Made by a program: the position numbers and the translations under genes
Source of the DNA: JANPCX01 sp966211815
GTDB taxonomy: Bacteria > Pseudomonadota > Gammaproteobacteria > Burkholderiales > Burkholderiaceae_C
Direction of reading: 5' to 3'
DNA: 64,000 bases
NCBI GenBank assembly: GCA_966211815.1
Contig: CBIHOD010000016.1
Location: 1-64,000, forward strand
In this document: positions 26,706 through 37,285 of the stretch, piece after piece
Layout of the letters: every line of letters starts with the position of its first letter
Numbering within the stretch: position 1 is the first letter of the stretch
Notes under the pieces: model-generated
Told to the model about the DNA's origin: nothing
Seen by the model: the letters and a program-made list of their open reading frames with translations, nothing else
The model's database searches: none

Positions 26706-27602
26706 TCAGCCCAGGATCTCGGCCAGCATGCGGTCGACCCCCGCCTGCCAGGCGGGCAGCGACAGGCTGAAGGTTTCCCTCAGCTTGGTGGTGTCCAGCC
26801 GGGAATTCGCGGGGCGCCTGGCCGGCGTGGGGAAGGCGGAGGTGGGCACCGCGGCGACGCGGTCGGCCGCTACGCGGATGGGCTGGCCCGCGGCCCGCGC
26901 GAATTCGATCACGTGCCGGGCGTAGCCGTGCCAATGCGTGTGGCCGGACGCGACGGCGTGGTAGGTGCCGCCGGCCTCGGGCCGGGTCAGCGCGGTGCGC
27001 AGCGCGTGGGCGGTGACGTCGGCCAGCAGGTCGGCCCCGGTGGGCGCGCCGACCTGGTCGTCGATCACCGCCAGGTCGTCGCGCTCCTTGGCCAGGCGCA
27101 GCATGGTCTTGGCGAAGTTGCCGCCGCGCGCGGCGTAGACCCAGCTCGTGCGGAAGATCAGGTGCTTGCAACCGCTCTGGCGGATCAGGTCCTCGCCTTC
27201 GAGCTTGGTCTTGCCGTAGACGCTCAGCGGGCCGGTGGCGTCGTCTTCCTTCCAAGGCGTTTCACCCTGTCCATTGAAAACGTAGTCGGTGCTGTAGTGG
27301 GCCAGCCAGGCGCCGGCGGCCGCGGCTTCGCGGGCCAGCACGCCGGGCGCGGTGGCGTTGATCGCGCGGGCCAGCTCGGGCTCGCTTTCGGCCTTGTCGA
27401 CCGCGGTGTGGGCCGCGGCGTTCACGATGACCTGCGGCGCCACCAGGCGCACGGTGCGGGCCAGGGACTCGGGCCTGGAGAAGTCGGCCTGCAGGTCGCC
27501 CGGGCTGTCGAAGTCGAGCGCGACGACTTCGCCCAGCGGCGCCAGCGCGCGTTGCAGTTCCCAGCCGACCTGGCCGTTCTTGCCCAGCAGCAGGATCTTC
27601 AT
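26706..27602 (-). CDS. rfbD: dTDP-4-dehydrorhamnose reductase
   Basis: RfbD/RmlD carries out the final NAD(P)H reduction giving dTDP-L-rhamnose. The 298-residue SDR-type protein opens with LLLGKNGQVGWEL, has NAAAHTAVDKAE and STDYVFNG, and the catalytic YGKTKLEGE. The ATG at 27602 overlaps the rfbB stop by four bases, so the two are coupled. Confidence 0.96.
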   Translation of the reverse strand: MKILLLGKNGQVGWELQRALAPLGEVVALDFDSPGDLQADFSRPESLARTVRLVAPQVIVNAAAHTAVDKAESEPELARAINATAPGVLAREAAAAGAWLAHYSTDYVFNGQGETPWKEDDATGPLSVYGKTKLEGEDLIRQSGCKHLIFRTSWVYAARGGNFAKTMLRLAKERDDLAVIDDQVGAPTGADLLADVTAHALRTALTRPEAGGTYHAVASGHTHWHGYARHVIEFARAAGQPIRVAADRVAAVPTSAFPTPARRPANSRLDTTKLRETFSLSLPAWQAGVDRMLAEILG

Positions 27603-28702
27603 GGCCTGGGCGCCGCGTAGTGCTCGACCGGCTCGGCGCTGGGCTTGGCGCCGCTGTACTGCGTGGCCAGCCAGTCCTTGTAGGCGCCGCTCTGCACGCG
27701 GGCCACCCAGTCGGCGTTGCCGAGGTACCACTCGACGGTCTTGCGGATGCCCGTCTCGAAGGTTTCCGCCGGCTTCCAGCCCAGGTCGCGTTCGAGCTTG
27801 CGGGCGTCGATCGCGTAGCGGCGGTCGTGGCCGGGGCGGTCCTTCACGTGCGTGATGAGCCGCTTGCGGGGGCCGGCCGGGTCGGGCCGCAGCTCGTCGA
27901 GCAAGGCGCAGACGGTCTCGACGATCTCGATGTTGGGCTTCTCGTTCCAGCCGCCGATGTTGTAGGTCTCGCCGACCTTGCCGCGCGCCAGCACTTCGCG
28001 GATGGCGGCGCAGTGGTCCTTCACGTAGAGCCAGTCGCGGACCTGCATGCCGTCGCCGTAGACCGGCAGCGGCTTGCCGGCCAGGGCGTTGACGATCATC
28101 AGCGGTATCAACTTTTCGGGGAAATGGAAGGGCCCGTAGTTGTTGCTGCAGTGCGTGGTCAGCACCGGCAGGCCGTAGGTGTGGTGCCAGGCGCGCACGA
28201 GGTGGTCGCTGGCGGCCTTGCTCGCGGAATACGGGCTGTTGGGCTCGTAGGGGTGGGTTTCGGTGAAGGGCGCGGCGCCCGGGCCCAGGGAACCGAAGAC
28301 CTCGTCGGTGGAGACGTGCAGGTAGCGGAAGGCCCGCCTGCCGGCCTCGTCCAGCGAAAGCCAGTGCTGCCGGGTGGCCTCCAGCAGCACGAAGGTGCCT
28401 TCCACGTTGGTCTTGATGAAAGCGCCCGGGCCGTGGATGCTGCGGTCCACGTGGCTCTCGGCGGCGAAGTGGACGACGGCTCGCGGCCGGTGCTGCAGGA
28501 AGACTTGGGACAGCACCGCCGCATCGTTGATGTCGCCGTGCACGAAGATGTGCCGGGGGTCGTCTTTCAGCGTCGCCAGGTTCTCCATGTTGCCCGCGTA
28601 GGTGAGGGCGTCCAGGTTGATCACGGGTTCGTCGGACCGGGCGAGCCAGTCGAGCACGAAGTTGGCACCGATGAAGCCGGCGCCTCCAGTCACGAGAATC
28701 AT
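27599..28702 (-). CDS. rfbB: dTDP-glucose 4,6-dehydratase
   Basis: RfbB/RmlB dehydrates dTDP-glucose, the second step of dTDP-L-rhamnose synthesis. The 367-residue extended SDR shows TGGAGFIGANFV, AAESHVDRSI, STDEVFG, the YSASKAASD catalytic motif and NNYGPFHFPEKLIPLM. It is the first gene of the minus-strand operon; its promoter should be in the 154 bases shared with the divergent rhlE gene. Confidence 0.97.
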   Translation of the reverse strand: MILVTGGAGFIGANFVLDWLARSDEPVINLDALTYAGNMENLATLKDDPRHIFVHGDINDAAVLSQVFLQHRPRAVVHFAAESHVDRSIHGPGAFIKTNVEGTFVLLEATRQHWLSLDEAGRRAFRYLHVSTDEVFGSLGPGAAPFTETHPYEPNSPYSASKAASDHLVRAWHHTYGLPVLTTHCSNNYGPFHFPEKLIPLMIVNALAGKPLPVYGDGMQVRDWLYVKDHCAAIREVLARGKVGETYNIGGWNEKPNIEIVETVCALLDELRPDPAGPRKRLITHVKDRPGHDRRYAIDARKLERDLGWKPAETFETGIRKTVEWYLGNADWVARVQSGAYKDWLATQYSGAKPSAEPVEHYAAPRP

Positions 28703-28856
28703 GGGGGGAAGGGGGCCGGCGACGGCTTCCCGGAGTGGCGAAATGGGGCGATTCTAGTGGCGCGGTGCCGCCGGGCGGGCCCTGCGGATACGGGGGGCGG
28801 GACGGGCAGGCGGCCGCCTGACGGGGCGGTTCCCGCCGGCAGGGGATAATCCGCGG

Positions 28857-30362
<1,506 letters not shown>

Positions 30363-30375
30363 CCCGCCAGGCGGA

Positions 30376-31179
30376 TCAGTCCCCGCCGGCGAGGAAGCCG
30401 AACACCGCAGGCGTGTCGGTGGGTAGCTGCAACGGCGGTTCCTGCCGCCTCCAGTGGGCCACCGTCCGGGTCATCGAGAAGCCTTGGGACAGGGTGAGCC
30501 CGCAGCTCACCGACAGGCGCGTTTCGCCCTGCAGGTGCTGCAGCAGCGCCGACCAGACCGCCGGGTTGCGGTAGGGCGTCTCGATCAACAGCTGCGTCTG
30601 CCGGTGGCGCTTGGACATGCCCTCCATCTCGCGCAGCCGCGCGGCCCGCTGGCCGGCGTCCACCGGCAGGTAGCCCACGAAGGCGAAACATTGGCCCTGC
30701 AAGCCGCTGGCCGCCAGGGCCAGCATCAAGGAACTGGGGCCGCTCAGCGGCTGGACCCGGATCCCGGCCGCATGCGCCGCCTGAACCAGGTTCGAGCCGG
30801 GGTCGGCCACCGCGGGCAAGCCCGCTTCCGAAATCAAGCCGATGTCGTGGCCGTCGAGCGCCGGTTTCAGCAGGGCGGCCAAATCCTGTGGCGCGGGGCC
30901 CTGGGCGCCCTTGGGCGGGCGGGGCAGCTCCAGGATCGACAGGCTTTGCAGCGGCCGGCTCAGCGGCTGCACCGCATCCACGCGTTTGAGGAAGGCCCGC
31001 GTCGATTTCGCGTTCTCGGCCACCCAATGGGTGAGCCGGGCCGCTTGCTGGATCACCGCCCGGGGCAGGGCGGTTTCTATGTCCGGGCAATCGGAGGCCT
31101 CGCAGCCCAGGTCGAGGGTGTTGGGCATCAGGAAAAGGCTTCCCGGCGCCTTGCCCGCGCCTTCGTCGCTGACACTCAT
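30376..31179 (-). CDS. tetrapyrrole-methylase-fold SAM-dependent methyltransferase (RsmI-related)
   Basis: A 267-residue methyltransferase of the class III fold shared by RsmI and corrin/porphyrin methylases. GLISEAGLPAVADPGSNLV and VQPLSGPSSLMLALAASGL match the SAM-binding loops, with QLLIETPYRN further on. RsmI methylates 16S rRNA C1402, but this protein begins differently (LFLMPNTLDLG) and belongs to a separate RsmI-like group whose substrate is unclear. Its ATG overlaps the maf stop by four bases, a coupling that is common in Burkholderiales. Confidence 0.85.
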   Translation of the reverse strand: MSVSDEGAGKAPGSLFLMPNTLDLGCEASDCPDIETALPRAVIQQAARLTHWVAENAKSTRAFLKRVDAVQPLSRPLQSLSILELPRPPKGAQGPAPQDLAALLKPALDGHDIGLISEAGLPAVADPGSNLVQAAHAAGIRVQPLSGPSSLMLALAASGLQGQCFAFVGYLPVDAGQRAARLREMEGMSKRHRQTQLLIETPYRNPAVWSALLQHLQGETRLSVSCGLTLSQGFSMTRTVAHWRRQEPPLQLPTDTPAVFGFLAGGD

Positions 31180-31787
31180 GATTCGCTCCCTGTCTGCTCG
31201 CCAAGGGGATCGATGCCCACCTGCCTCAACAGGGCGCAAGTCTGGATCAGCGGCAACCCGATCAAGGCCGTGGGGTCGTCGGATTCCACGGAGGCCAGCA
31301 AGGCGATGCCCAGTCCTTCCGCTTTGGCGCTGCCGGCGCAGTCGTAAGGCTTTTCGATCCGCAGATAGCGTTCGATTTCCGCCTCGGAGAGTCCGCGGAA
31401 ACGCACGCGGACCGACACCACGGCGGCCGATTCGAACCGCCGCGCGGCACAGGCCACCGCCACCGCGGTGTGGAACACCACCTCGCGGCCGCTCATCGCC
31501 CGCAACTGCGCCACCGCGTTGGCGTGGTCGCCGGGCTTGCCCAGGGCCGCGCCCGCCAGGTCGGCCACTTGGTCCGAACCGATGACGGCGGCTTGCGCCT
31601 GGCCCTGGGCGATCGAGCGCGCCTTCAAGAGCGCCAGCCGACGGGCGGTTTCCAAGGGCGCTTCGCGGGGCAGGGCGGTTTCATCGACGTCCGGCGCGCA
31701 GACCGCGAACGGCATCCCGAGGCGCCGCAGCAATTCGCGGCGGTAGGCGGAGGTGGAGGCGAGGATCAAGGGGGGTGGCGAAGGCAT
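31176..31787 (-). CDS. maf: Maf-family nucleotide pyrophosphatase
   Basis: A 203-residue Maf protein, a pyrophosphatase that hydrolyses non-canonical or modified nucleoside triphosphates in the cytoplasm. LILASTSAYRRELLRRLG is the family start, followed by DVDETALPREAP, VIGSDQVADL and EPYDCAGSAKAEGLG (here KPYDCAGSAKAEG). The lack of the dTTP-type GGYGIQ suggests the YceF branch. The ATG at 31787 gives a normal family start. It is divergent from yceD. Confidence 0.93.
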   Translation of the reverse strand: MPSPPPLILASTSAYRRELLRRLGMPFAVCAPDVDETALPREAPLETARRLALLKARSIAQGQAQAAVIGSDQVADLAGAALGKPGDHANAVAQLRAMSGREVVFHTAVAVACAARRFESAAVVSVRVRFRGLSEAEIERYLRIEKPYDCAGSAKAEGLGIALLASVESDDPTALIGLPLIQTCALLRQVGIDPLGEQTGSES

Positions 31788-31865
31788 CGGCGTGCGGCTC
31801 GTCTGAAGCTCGAAACCGGGGATTGTCGGCGCATCGCACCGCGTCGCGCACGTACACTCCCCGGC

Positions 31866-32420
31866 ATGAGAACCCGATCTTTCGACCCCTTGCACCTCGA
31901 CGTGGAGATCTTCGCGAAGGACGCCGGGCAGCTCGCCGGCGAATGGCCCCTGGGCGAACTGGAGCGCCTCAGCGAGAGCGCGGACCCCCAATCGCCCGTC
32001 CAGCCCGGGGACCAGGTCGAGTGGACGCTGTCCGGCGAGCTGCGCGGCGCGCGCGGGAAAGACCCCGAAATCTGGCTGGCTTTGTCGGCGAAAACCAGCC
32101 TGTCGATGACCTGTCAACGCTGCTTGCAGCCCGTCCTCGTCGAGCTGGATGTGCGCAACAGCGTGCAATTCGTCGCCGGGGAGGACGAAGCCGCCGCGCT
32201 GGACGCGGAAGGCGACGACGACGTGCTGGCCCTCACGCGGTCGTTGAACGCCAGGACGCTGGTCGAAGACGAGCTGCTGCTCGCCCTGCCGCTGGTGCCG
32301 CGCCACGACCATTGCCCGGCGCCGCTGGCCCAGCCTTCGGCCGGACTCGACGAGAGCGACGATGCCCGCAGGCAGCCTTTCGCCATCCTCGCGAAGCTGA
32401 AAACCCCGCCGGATGCGTGA
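31866..32420 (+). CDS. yceD: YceD family protein (DUF177)
   Basis: A 184-residue YceD protein, which in other bacteria is encoded just ahead of rpmF and has been linked to 23S rRNA processing or ribosome assembly. The C-x2-C zinc-like motif is in SMTCQRCLQPVLVELD, with the acidic middle DEAAALDAEGDDD and the ending FAILAKLK also typical. The conserved position next to rpmF supports the call. Confidence 0.92.
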   Translation: MRTRSFDPLHLDVEIFAKDAGQLAGEWPLGELERLSESADPQSPVQPGDQVEWTLSGELRGARGKDPEIWLALSAKTSLSMTCQRCLQPVLVELDVRNSVQFVAGEDEAAALDAEGDDDVLALTRSLNARTLVEDELLLALPLVPRHDHCPAPLAQPSAGLDESDDARRQPFAILAKLKTPPDA

Positions 32421-32461
32421 AACTCGTCGCGCGCGGCTGGTCCAAGGTAAAGGCCGCATGC

Positions 32462-32467
32462 TAGAAT
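32462..32467 (+). promoter_or_regulatory. possible -10 element for rpmF
   Basis: TAGAAT in the yceD-rpmF gap resembles a sigma-70 -10 box; a similar TAGAATCT occurs ahead of acpP. No good -35 box is visible. The gap (32421-32643) holds no other clear feature apart from an apparent ribosome binding site (AGGAGAA) ahead of rpmF. Confidence 0.35.
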
Positions 32468-32643
32468 CTACGGCTTTGCAGGAATTCCCGAAAAATTCCC
32501 ATTCAGGCGGTTGTTGCTGGCCGGTTCGTTGCCGGTGTCGGTCGTCGTTGCGTGGGCTGGGCTTTGGGATCTGCTTGGCTTTCATGGACCTGCCGCTTCC
32601 GAGCCTTTCAAGCGCCCAGGTCGACGCTATTTAGGAGAATCCC

Positions 32644-32826
32644 ATGGCTGTTCAACAAAACAAGAAGTCGCCCTCCAAGCGCGGCATGCACCGCTCGCAC
32701 AACGCATTGAACGTGCCGGGCACCGCGGTCGAGCCCACCACCGGCGAAAACCACCTCCGCCACCACATCAGCCCCAACGGTTTCTACCGCGGTCGCAAAG
32801 TCCTGAAATCCAAAGTCGACGCGTGA
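32644..32826 (+). CDS. rpmF: 50S ribosomal protein L32
   Basis: L32 is a small protein of the large ribosomal subunit. The 60-residue sequence begins MAVQQNKKSPSKRGMHRSH and continues with GRKVLKSK at the end, as in other betaproteobacteria; there is no CxxC zinc pair, so it is the zinc-free kind. A strong ribosome binding site (AGGAGAA) lies eight bases upstream. It is the head of the rpmF-plsX-fab cluster. Confidence 0.97.
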   Translation: MAVQQNKKSPSKRGMHRSHNALNVPGTAVEPTTGENHLRHHISPNGFYRGRKVLKSKVDA

Positions 32827-32958
32827 TCGCCTGATCCGCGGATCCCCCTTTGGTGTTCGCTTGAGTCTCGGCAACTCTCATGCCGATTTGGTCGAACTTC
32901 GCCCTGGCGGCCCCGCCCGCAGGTCGGCGCCGAATGAAGAAACCCCGGGAGCTGGTTG

Positions 32959-34068
32959 ATGGGTTCCGGTTTTCTTGACCTGGATGGCCCAGTGCGGCTG
33001 TCCGTGGATTGCATGGGCGGCGACCACGGCCCGTCCGTGACGCTGCCGGCTTGCCAGGCTTTCCTGGCCAAGCATCCCGAAGCCGAATTGATCCTGGTGG
33101 GGCGCGCCGAGGCACTCGGCGCGGCCAAGGACTGGCCGCGCTGCCGCATCCAGCCCGCGACCGAAGTCGTCGAGATGGACGACGCCGTCGAGCTCGCGCT
33201 GCGGCGAAAAAAGGACTCGTCGATGCGCGTGGCCATCCAGCAGGTCAAAGCTGCCGAGCACCAGCCCGCGGCCGCGCACGCCTGCGTTTCGGCTGGCAAC
33301 ACCGGCGCGCTGATGGCCGTCTCCCGCTATCTCCTGAAGACCGTCGACGGCATCGACAGGCCCGCCATCGCGTCGGTGATGCCGAACGAGAAGGACGGTT
33401 ACACGACCATCCTGGACCTGGGCGCCAACGTCGACTGCACGGCGGAGCACCTTTTCCAGTTCGCCGTCATGGGCAGCGCCCTGGTGTCCGCCGTGCACGG
33501 CAAGGACAACCCCAGCGTGGGGCTGCTCAACGTCGGCGAGGAGGTCATCAAGGGCAGCGACACCATCAAGCAAGCCGGCGAACTGCTCAGGCGGGCGGCC
33601 GCGGAGGGCTACCTGAACTTCCACGGCAATGTGGAGGGCAACGACATCTTCAAAGGCACCACCGACCTGGTCGTCTGCGACGGCTTCGTCGGCAACGTCG
33701 CCCTCAAGACGGCCGAAGGACTGGCCCTCATGCTGACCCAGTTCATCAAGCAGGAATTCACGCGCAATCCCTTCACCAAGTTGGCGGCGCTGGTCGCGCT
33801 GCCCGTGCTCAGGCACTTCAAGGCGCGTGTCGACCATAGGCGCTACAACGGCGCGGCCCTGCTCGGGTTGAGGGGCCTGGTGTTCAAGAGCCATGGCTCC
33901 GCGGACGCCTTCGCGTTCGAGCAGGCCCTGAACCGGGCCTATGATGCGGCCCGGCACCGCCTGCTCGACCGTGTGCACACCCAGATCGCCAGGACCCTGC
34001 AAACTTCGCCCGAACAAGCGGCGCTGCCCCTCAACCCATCGGCGACCACGCCCCAGATGATCGCGTGA
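32959..34068 (+). CDS. plsX: phosphate acyltransferase PlsX
   Basis: PlsX makes acyl-phosphate from acyl-ACP for phospholipid synthesis at the inner membrane face. The 369-residue protein has VDCMGGDHGP, ACVSAGNTGALMA, ILDLGANVDC, NVGEEVIKG and CDGFVGNVALKTAEG. The ATG at 32959 is preferred over the adjacent TTG. Its end overlaps a GTG that is an alternative fabH start. Confidence 0.97.
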   Translation: MGSGFLDLDGPVRLSVDCMGGDHGPSVTLPACQAFLAKHPEAELILVGRAEALGAAKDWPRCRIQPATEVVEMDDAVELALRRKKDSSMRVAIQQVKAAEHQPAAAHACVSAGNTGALMAVSRYLLKTVDGIDRPAIASVMPNEKDGYTTILDLGANVDCTAEHLFQFAVMGSALVSAVHGKDNPSVGLLNVGEEVIKGSDTIKQAGELLRRAAAEGYLNFHGNVEGNDIFKGTTDLVVCDGFVGNVALKTAEGLALMLTQFIKQEFTRNPFTKLAALVALPVLRHFKARVDHRRYNGAALLGLRGLVFKSHGSADAFAFEQALNRAYDAARHRLLDRVHTQIARTLQTSPEQAALPLNPSATTPQMIA

Positions 34069-34097
34069 CGGGTGCGCCGCATGACCACCCCGATCCC

Positions 34098-35078
34098 ATG
34101 AACACCCGCCACGCCCGCATCATCGGAACGGGCAGCTATCTGCCCGAGAAACGCCTGAGCAACGCCGACCTGGCCTCGCAGTTGGCGCGGCAGGGCGTCG
34201 AAACCTCCGACGAGTGGATCGTCGAGCGCACCGGCATCCGTTTCCGCCATTTCGCCGACGCCTCGCAGTCCTGCAGCGATCTGGCGTTGCAGGCGGCGAA
34301 CCGGGCGCTCGCCTCGGCGGGCTGCGCCGCGTCCGACATCGACCTCATCATCGTCGCGACCTCCACGCCGGACATGGTCTTCCCGTCCACCGCCTGCCTG
34401 CTGCAGGACAAGCTGGGCGTGCGCGGCGCCGCCGCTTTCGACGTGCAGGCGGTGTGCTCCGGCTTCGTCTACGCGTTGACGGTGGCCGACTCCATGATCC
34501 GCGCCGGCGCGGCCTCCAAGGCCCTCGTCGTCGGCTCGGAAGTCTTCTCCCGCATCCTGGACTTCAAGGACCGCACGACCTGCGTGCTTTTCGGCGACGG
34601 CGCCGGCGCCGTGGTGCTGGCGGCCAGCGGCGAGCCCGGCATCCTGGCCTGCGAACTGCACGCCGACGGCCGGCACCACGGCATCCTGTGCACGCCGGGG
34701 ACCGTCTCCGGCGGCCAGGTGCTCGGCGACCCTTTGCTCAAGATGGACGGCCAGGCCGTCTTCAAGCTGGCGGTGGGCGTCCTCGAAGAGGTGGCGCGCT
34801 CGGTGCTGGTGAAAGCCGGCCGGCAGGAGGCCGACATCGATTGGCTGATCCCCCACCAGGCCAACATCCGGATCATGCAGGGCACCGCCAGGAAGCTGAA
34901 GCTGCCGATGGACAAGGTCGTCGTCACGGTGGACCAGCACGGGAACACCTCGGCCGCCTCGATTCCCCTGGCGCTCGACACGGCCGTCCGGGGCGGCAAG
35001 GTCGAGCGGGGGGACACCGTCATGCTCGAAGGCGTGGGCGGCGGGTTCACCTGGGGCGCGGTGCTGCTGGATTTTTGA
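34098..35078 (+). CDS. fabH: beta-ketoacyl-ACP synthase III
   Basis: FabH starts fatty-acid synthesis by condensing acetyl-CoA with malonyl-ACP. The catalytic Cys is in DVQAVCSGFVYAL, His in WLIPHQANIRI and Asn in DQHGNTSAAS. The ATG at 34098 gives a 326-residue protein with the usual RIIGTGSYLPEK start; a GTG at 34065 overlapping the plsX stop would add 11 residues and cannot be excluded. Confidence 0.96.
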   Translation: MNTRHARIIGTGSYLPEKRLSNADLASQLARQGVETSDEWIVERTGIRFRHFADASQSCSDLALQAANRALASAGCAASDIDLIIVATSTPDMVFPSTACLLQDKLGVRGAAAFDVQAVCSGFVYALTVADSMIRAGAASKALVVGSEVFSRILDFKDRTTCVLFGDGAGAVVLAASGEPGILACELHADGRHHGILCTPGTVSGGQVLGDPLLKMDGQAVFKLAVGVLEEVARSVLVKAGRQEADIDWLIPHQANIRIMQGTARKLKLPMDKVVVTVDQHGNTSAASIPLALDTAVRGGKVERGDTVMLEGVGGGFTWGAVLLDF

Positions 35079-35152
35079 CGGCACCGTGCCGTCGGCGCGC
35101 GCGGCGCTCCGCCGCGGCGAACAACAAGAAACCACACAAGAGGCAAGCGCAG

Positions 35153-36091
35153 ATGACTCCATTCGCTTTCGTATTCCCCGGGCAAGGCTCCCAATCCGTC
35201 GGCATGCTGGACGCCTGGGGCGACCATCCCGCGGTGCGCCGGACGCTCGAAGAAGCGTCCGACGCGCTCGGCCAGGACATGGCCCTGCTCATCCGCGAGG
35301 GTCCGAAAGAGCAGTTGGACCTCACCACCAACACCCAGCCCGTCATGCTCACCGCGGGCATCGCCTGCTACCGCGCCTGGCTCGAGGAAACCGGCCTGAA
35401 GCCCGCGGTCGTGGCCGGGCACTCGCTGGGCGAATACAGCGCCCTGGTGGCCGCCGAGGCCCTGCCGTTCGCGCAGGCCTTGCCCCTGGTGCGCTTCCGC
35501 GCGCAGGCGATGCAGGAGGCCGTGCCCGTCGGCGCCGGTGCCATGGCGGCCATCCTGGGCCTGGACGCGCAAGCGGTGCGCGAAGGCTGCGCCGAAGCCG
35601 CGTCAGCCAGCGGCGAAGTGGTCGACGCGGCCAACTTCAACGACCCGAAGCAGACCGTGATCGCCGGCAGCAAGGCGGGCGTCGACAAGGCTTGCGAGCT
35701 GCTCAAGGCCAGGGGTGCCAAGCGCGCGCTGCTGCTGCCGGTTTCCGCGCCCTTCCATTCCAGCCTGATGAGGCCTGCCGCCGACAAGCTGCGGCCGCGC
35801 TTGTCCGAAGTGTCTTGGCGCAGCCCTTCGATCCCGGTAGTCAACAACATCGATGTCCAATCGCCCGCCGATCCCCACGCCATCGCCGACGCCTTGTTCC
35901 GGCAGGCCTACGGGCCGGTCCGCTGGGTGGAGACCGTGCAGGCCATCCGGGCCCGCGGCTTGCTCCACATCCTCGAATGCGGCCCCGGCAAGGTGCTCTC
36001 CGGCATCGCCAAGCGCGTGGATGCCGAGGTGGTCTCGGCGACGGTGCAGGATCTGCAATCCCTGAACGAAGCGAAAGGTTTGTTGTCATGA
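35153..36091 (+). CDS. fabD: malonyl-CoA:ACP transacylase
   Basis: FabD loads malonyl groups onto ACP. The 312-residue protein begins FAFVFPGQGSQSVGM, has the nucleophile in VAGHSLGEYSALVA, a conserved His in VSAPFHSSLM, and ILECGPGKVLSG near the end. It follows fabH and overlaps fabG by four bases. Confidence 0.97.
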   Translation: MTPFAFVFPGQGSQSVGMLDAWGDHPAVRRTLEEASDALGQDMALLIREGPKEQLDLTTNTQPVMLTAGIACYRAWLEETGLKPAVVAGHSLGEYSALVAAEALPFAQALPLVRFRAQAMQEAVPVGAGAMAAILGLDAQAVREGCAEAASASGEVVDAANFNDPKQTVIAGSKAGVDKACELLKARGAKRALLLPVSAPFHSSLMRPAADKLRPRLSEVSWRSPSIPVVNNIDVQSPADPHAIADALFRQAYGPVRWVETVQAIRARGLLHILECGPGKVLSGIAKRVDAEVVSATVQDLQSLNEAKGLLS

Positions 36092-36843
36092 GCAGCAGTT
36101 CGTCCAACACGGCGCAGGGCCGCGTCGCCCTGGTGACCGGGGCTTCGCGCGGCATCGGCCGCGCCATCGCGGCCGCGCTGGCCGCCGAGGGCTACACCGT
36201 CGTCGGCACCGCCACCAGCGACGCCGGCGCGCGGTCCATCGGCGAGGCGTTGTCGGCCCGAGGCGGAAGAGGCATCTGCCTGGACGTGAACGACGCGCAA
36301 GGCGTCGAGGCCGCCGTCGAGTCCATCGTCAAGGCGCACGGGGGGCTGCACGTCCTGGTCAACAACGCCGGCATCACACGCGACGGCTTGTCGATGCGGA
36401 TGAAGGACGACGACTGGGACGCGGTGGTCGACACCAACCTGAAAGCCGTCTTCCGCACCAGCCGCGCCGTCATGCGGGCCATGATGAAGCAGCGCCACGG
36501 CCGCATCATCAACATCACGTCGGTGGTGGGCGCCAGCGGCAACGCGGGCCAGTCCAACTACGCCGCCGCCAAGGCCGGCGTCGCGGGCCTCACGCGCTCG
36601 CTCGCCCGCGAGCTGGGCAGCCGCGGCATCACGGTCAACTGCGTCGCGCCGGGCTTCATCGACACCGACATGACCAAGGTCCTGAGCGAGGCCCAGGTGT
36701 CGTCCTTGACCGCGCAGATCCCGCTCGGGCGGCTCGGCACGCCGGACGATGTCGCCCACGCCGTCGTGTTCCTCGCCTCCGACGCGGCGGGCTACATCAC
36801 GGGCAGCGAGTTGCATGTCAACGGCGGCATGTTCATGAATTGA
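36088..36843 (+). CDS. fabG: 3-oxoacyl-ACP reductase
   Basis: FabG reduces beta-ketoacyl-ACP with NADPH in each elongation round. The 251-residue SDR has VTGASRGIGRAIA, NNAGITRDGL, NITSVVG and the YAAAKAGV catalytic pair, with NCVAPGFIDTDMT. Its ATG overlaps the fabD stop. A stretch of 161 bases with a possible promoter separates it from acpP. Confidence 0.97.
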   Translation: MSSSSSNTAQGRVALVTGASRGIGRAIAAALAAEGYTVVGTATSDAGARSIGEALSARGGRGICLDVNDAQGVEAAVESIVKAHGGLHVLVNNAGITRDGLSMRMKDDDWDAVVDTNLKAVFRTSRAVMRAMMKQRHGRIINITSVVGASGNAGQSNYAAAKAGVAGLTRSLARELGSRGITVNCVAPGFIDTDMTKVLSEAQVSSLTAQIPLGRLGTPDDVAHAVVFLASDAAGYITGSELHVNGGMFMN

Positions 36844-36963
36844 CGAGGAGCGGGGGCCCTCGGCCGCCGCCGAAGAATGCCCGGATGGGCCCGACCGGAG
36901 CGCGGTGCGCGGGGTGTGCTTCCCGCGGCTGGACCGTCTTCTCACGAAGCGTGTCGCACCGCT

Positions 36964-36969
36964 TAGAAT
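36964..36969 (+). promoter_or_regulatory. possible -10 element for acpP
   Basis: TAGAAT followed by CT lies 36-41 bases ahead of the acpP start, the same octamer as ahead of rpmF. No convincing -35 hexamer was found at 16-18 bases. It could give acpP its own stronger transcription, which is usual for this abundant protein. Confidence 0.4.
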
Positions 36970-37004
36970 CTCGGGCTGTTTCAGACCACACTCCCGGAGG
37001 AGTC

Positions 37005-37244
37005 ATGAGCGATATCGAATCCCGCGTTAAGAAAATCATTGCCGAGCAACTGGGCGTTCCCGAAGCCGACGTGTCCCATGAGAAGGCTTTCGTGGCCGAC
37101 CTGGGCGCCGACTCACTCGACACCGTCGAGTTGGTCATGGCCCTGGAAGACGAGTTCGGCATCGAGATCCCCGACGAAGAAGCCGAGAAGATCACCACGG
37201 TGCAACTGGCCATCGACTACGCCGTCAAGCATCAGAAGGCCTGA
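37005..37244 (+). CDS. acpP: acyl carrier protein
   Basis: AcpP carries growing acyl chains on a phosphopantetheine arm attached by AcpS (encoded at 50319-50714). The 79-residue acidic protein shows the modified serine in LGADSLDTVELVM and the normal VKKIIAEQLGV start. A strong CGGAGGAG ribosome binding site precedes the ATG. Confidence 0.98.
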   Translation: MSDIESRVKKIIAEQLGVPEADVSHEKAFVADLGADSLDTVELVMALEDEFGIEIPDEEAEKITTVQLAIDYAVKHQKA

Positions 37245-37285
37245 GCCTCGCTCAAGCGAATTCGAGCATCCCCGCAAAGCATTCC

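Noticed and set aside
36840..37004. Extension of acpP upstream to 36840
   Set aside because: The ACP family starts at the ATG at 37005, which has a strong ribosome binding site; the upstream part has no matching sequence.
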